From assembly GCA_009691805.1 (NCBI GenBank), contig SIAK01000012.1, forward strand, positions 1 to 62,350: a stretch of DNA of 62,350 bases, read 5' to 3'. The notes beneath the pieces were generated by a model. The model ran no database searches. It had not been told where the DNA came from and saw only the letters and a list, made by a program, of their open reading frames with translations. Both the position numbers and the translations under genes were made by a program. The stretch comes from Phycisphaerales bacterium (lineage in GTDB: Bacteria > Planctomycetota > Phycisphaerae > Phycisphaerales > SM1A02). The stretch's first letter is position 1. Every line of letters starts with the position of its first letter. This document shows positions 61,043 to 62,350 of the stretch, one piece after another.

Positions 61043-61807
61043 TTACTTCTTCGCTGGAGCGGGCACGATCGTGTCGCGAAGAGCGTCTTCGAGATACAGA
61101 ATGCGTCCACAGGCGCGGCACTGGAAGATCGTGTTCTGATCGGAAGTGAGTCGGAGCACCGCTTCGAACGGCATTTCGATATTGCACGCGCTGCACGCGT
61201 ACTCACGTTGCCGTCGATTGACCTCGCTCACGGCTGCCATCGCTTCGCCGTCCGTTGAATCCGCTGTGGCATTGAAGATCTTGCGCGCAGCGTCTGGGAT
61301 GGTGGATGCGGCGCGGTCGCGCTCGCTGCGCAATTCTTCAAGTCGTGCGCCGACTTCAGAGCGGCGTTCTTTGAGCTCAGACTTTGCGATGTCGCAGAAT
61401 CGTTGTCGTTCCGCACCCTTCGCAAGCTGCTCGACGATGCGCTTCTGCAACTCTTCAAGTCGCTGCATCTCGCCGATCGTTTGATCGTCGATCTTCTTCT
61501 TGTTCTCTTCAAGATGCTTGAGTTCAAGGAGGATCGACTTGTACGCCTTCTCATTGGCGGAGGTGTTCAGTTCGTTGCGCAACTTCTCAACGCGCACCAA
61601 CGATGCACTGACTTCCACTTCGAGCGCATGAATTGTCGTCTTCAATTGTCGTTCTTGTAAACGCATACCCTCGGTCTGCTTCGTGAGCACATCCAGCTGT
61701 CGTTCTTGCGACGCGAGGGTTGCGCGCGCAGTCTCCAATCGTCCTTCGAGTGCGCGGAATTGATTGTCGACTCGGTGAAGCGTTACAAGTTGCTGAATCA
61801 GGGACAT
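61043..61807 (-). CDS. Coiled-coil C4 zinc-ribbon protein (COG1579 family)
   Basis: Residues 1-190 form a long coiled coil rich in Glu, Arg and Leu (e.g. HLEENKKKIDDQTIGEMQRLEELQ). The C-terminus has a C4 zinc ribbon: CSAC and CRAC around residues 205-240, with a GRILYLED end. This is the pattern of the COG1579/CT398-like proteins, whose role is unclear; chlamydial members bind flagellar or secretion ATPase and sigma-54 components. Product 254 residues from ATG 61807. It is on the same strand as cdsA, which lies upstream of it in the direction of transcription. Confidence 0.85.
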   Translation of the reverse strand: MSLIQQLVTLHRVDNQFRALEGRLETARATLASQERQLDVLTKQTEGMRLQERQLKTTIHALEVEVSASLVRVEKLRNELNTSANEKAYKSILLELKHLEENKKKIDDQTIGEMQRLEELQKRIVEQLAKGAERQRFCDIAKSELKERRSEVGARLEELRSERDRAASTIPDAARKIFNATADSTDGEAMAAVSEVNRRQREYACSACNIEMPFEAVLRLTSDQNTIFQCRACGRILYLEDALRDTIVPAPAKK

Positions 61808-61873
61808 GGATCGACGATGGTAGCGCAAACCGACGCGCCGTTGCGCCCCTGCGGTGGCGAGATTCCTGCGGAT

Positions 61874-62350
61874 TCACGACCAATAGGGCGCAAACATCAG
61901 GATCCACCAAAGGGCAGGACCCGCGAGGAGCAGACTGTCAAGCACATCGAGTACACCGCCCATGCCAGGGAGGAGGTTGCCCGAGTCTTTCGCGCCTGCA
62001 TCGCGCTTCAGCGCGCTTTCGCAAAGATCACCGCACTGACCTGTGCATCCCAAAAACGCTCCGACGATTGCGGCGAAGGTGACGGGCAGTTGATCATTGG
62101 GAGCGAGTGAAGCATTTCCGAAATGCGCAAAGAGGGCAGCGACGAGCGCGCTCGTTGCAATGCCGCCGATGAATCCTTCCCAACTTTTTCCAGGCGAGAG
62201 CCACGGGATAAGTTTGTGTCGACCGATCGTGCAACCGACGGCATACGCGCCAATGTCGGAGGACTTCGTCGTCAACAATGCAGCGACAAGAAACCACGCG
62301 CTGTGTTGCGAGCGGAGGAGGAGCCAGAATCCAAGCAGCACGCCGCCGTA
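61874..62350 (-). CDS. cdsA: Phosphatidate cytidylyltransferase CdsA (N-terminus beyond window)
   Basis: CdsA makes CDP-diacylglycerol for phospholipid synthesis. The visible 158 residues include SSDIGAYAVGCTIGRHKL, a membrane helix region and the C-terminal signature SALKRDAGAKDSGNLLPGMGGVLDVLDS, close to S-x3-KR-x4-KD-x5-PGHGG-x2-DR-x-D. Two positions differ from the usual form: GMGG instead of GHGG, and DVLDS instead of DRLDS. The start lies past 62350, so the gene is partial here. No premature stop is visible. Confidence 0.9.
   Translation of the reverse strand, partial: YGGVLLGFWLLLRSQHSAWFLVAALLTTKSSDIGAYAVGCTIGRHKLIPWLSPGKSWEGFIGGIATSALVAALFAHFGNASLAPNDQLPVTFAAIVGAFLGCTGQCGDLCESALKRDAGAKDSGNLLPGMGGVLDVLDSLLLAGPALWWILMFAPYWS

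Overview
The window looks like chromosomal core sequence from a flagellated, LPS-bearing, GC-rich bacterium. A planctomycete of the Phycisphaerae type is my best guess. I infer this from giant FG-GAP/UnbV proteins, multihaem cytochrome-TPR proteins, a lone receiver in an envelope operon, a TIGR02530-type hook-operon protein and Gram-negative envelope genes (lpxL, kdsC, lptB, a pagL-like gene, an msbA-like ABC protein). There is no rRNA, tRNA, prophage, transposase or CRISPR array.

Layout. 1-4790: a diverged repeat copy, then the flagellar hook operon fliK-flgD-TIGR02530-flgE, with a near-consensus sigma-54 promoter before flgE and a strong terminator after it. 4800-10815: a PIN/TRAM membrane protein, then SRP RNA-dnaX-ybaB-recR-rpoN. 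dnaX carries an A7 slippery site followed by a stem-loop, which predicts a tau/gamma frameshift, and it lacks the usual zinc module. 10929-18240: an epimerase fused to a degenerate HAD-like domain, a class IV aminotransferase, a zinc-ribbon membrane protein, a MATE exporter, a HEAT lipoprotein and a metallo-beta-lactamase-fold hydrolase. 18390-21865: nuoD-nuoE-small ORF-nuoF. 21872-24995: ybeY, a CNNM/CorC-type protein, lptB and a PEGA lipoprotein.

25000-25560 holds a candidate terminated small RNA and tandem 104-bp structured repeats. Then come galE-pagL (minus), a capD-like dehydratase and a minus-strand operon (coiled-coil membrane protein, lpxL, receiver, two unknowns). A second repeat cluster, inverted relative to the first, lies at 33015-33337. 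After it: a gspE/pilB ATPase, a FIST protein, rpsT, a CAAX protease, a Ser/Thr kinase, kdsC with a 1125-residue LptC/OstA-like protein, tryptophan dioxygenase, an incomplete NlpC/P60-like ORF, a DUF2339 protein, fdx-iscX, rlmN and an ABC exporter.

The last part (51173-62350) has a PdeM-like phosphoesterase without its metal ligands and a nitrilase. These are followed by three large tightly packed genes: a TPR/FG-GAP/UnbV lipoprotein, a membrane-anchored pentahaem cytochrome with TPRs, and a membrane-anchored FG-GAP/UnbV protein. That trio is the best candidate for an undescribed system, probably a periplasmic redox assembly. A C4 zinc-ribbon protein and a cdsA cut by the window edge finish the window.

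Two regulatory themes recur: TACACT-type -10 boxes 6-7 nt before GTG/ATG starts, suggesting leaderless mRNAs, and sigma-54 control of the hook gene with rpoN in the same window. Function calls rest on motifs read by eye; no database search was possible.
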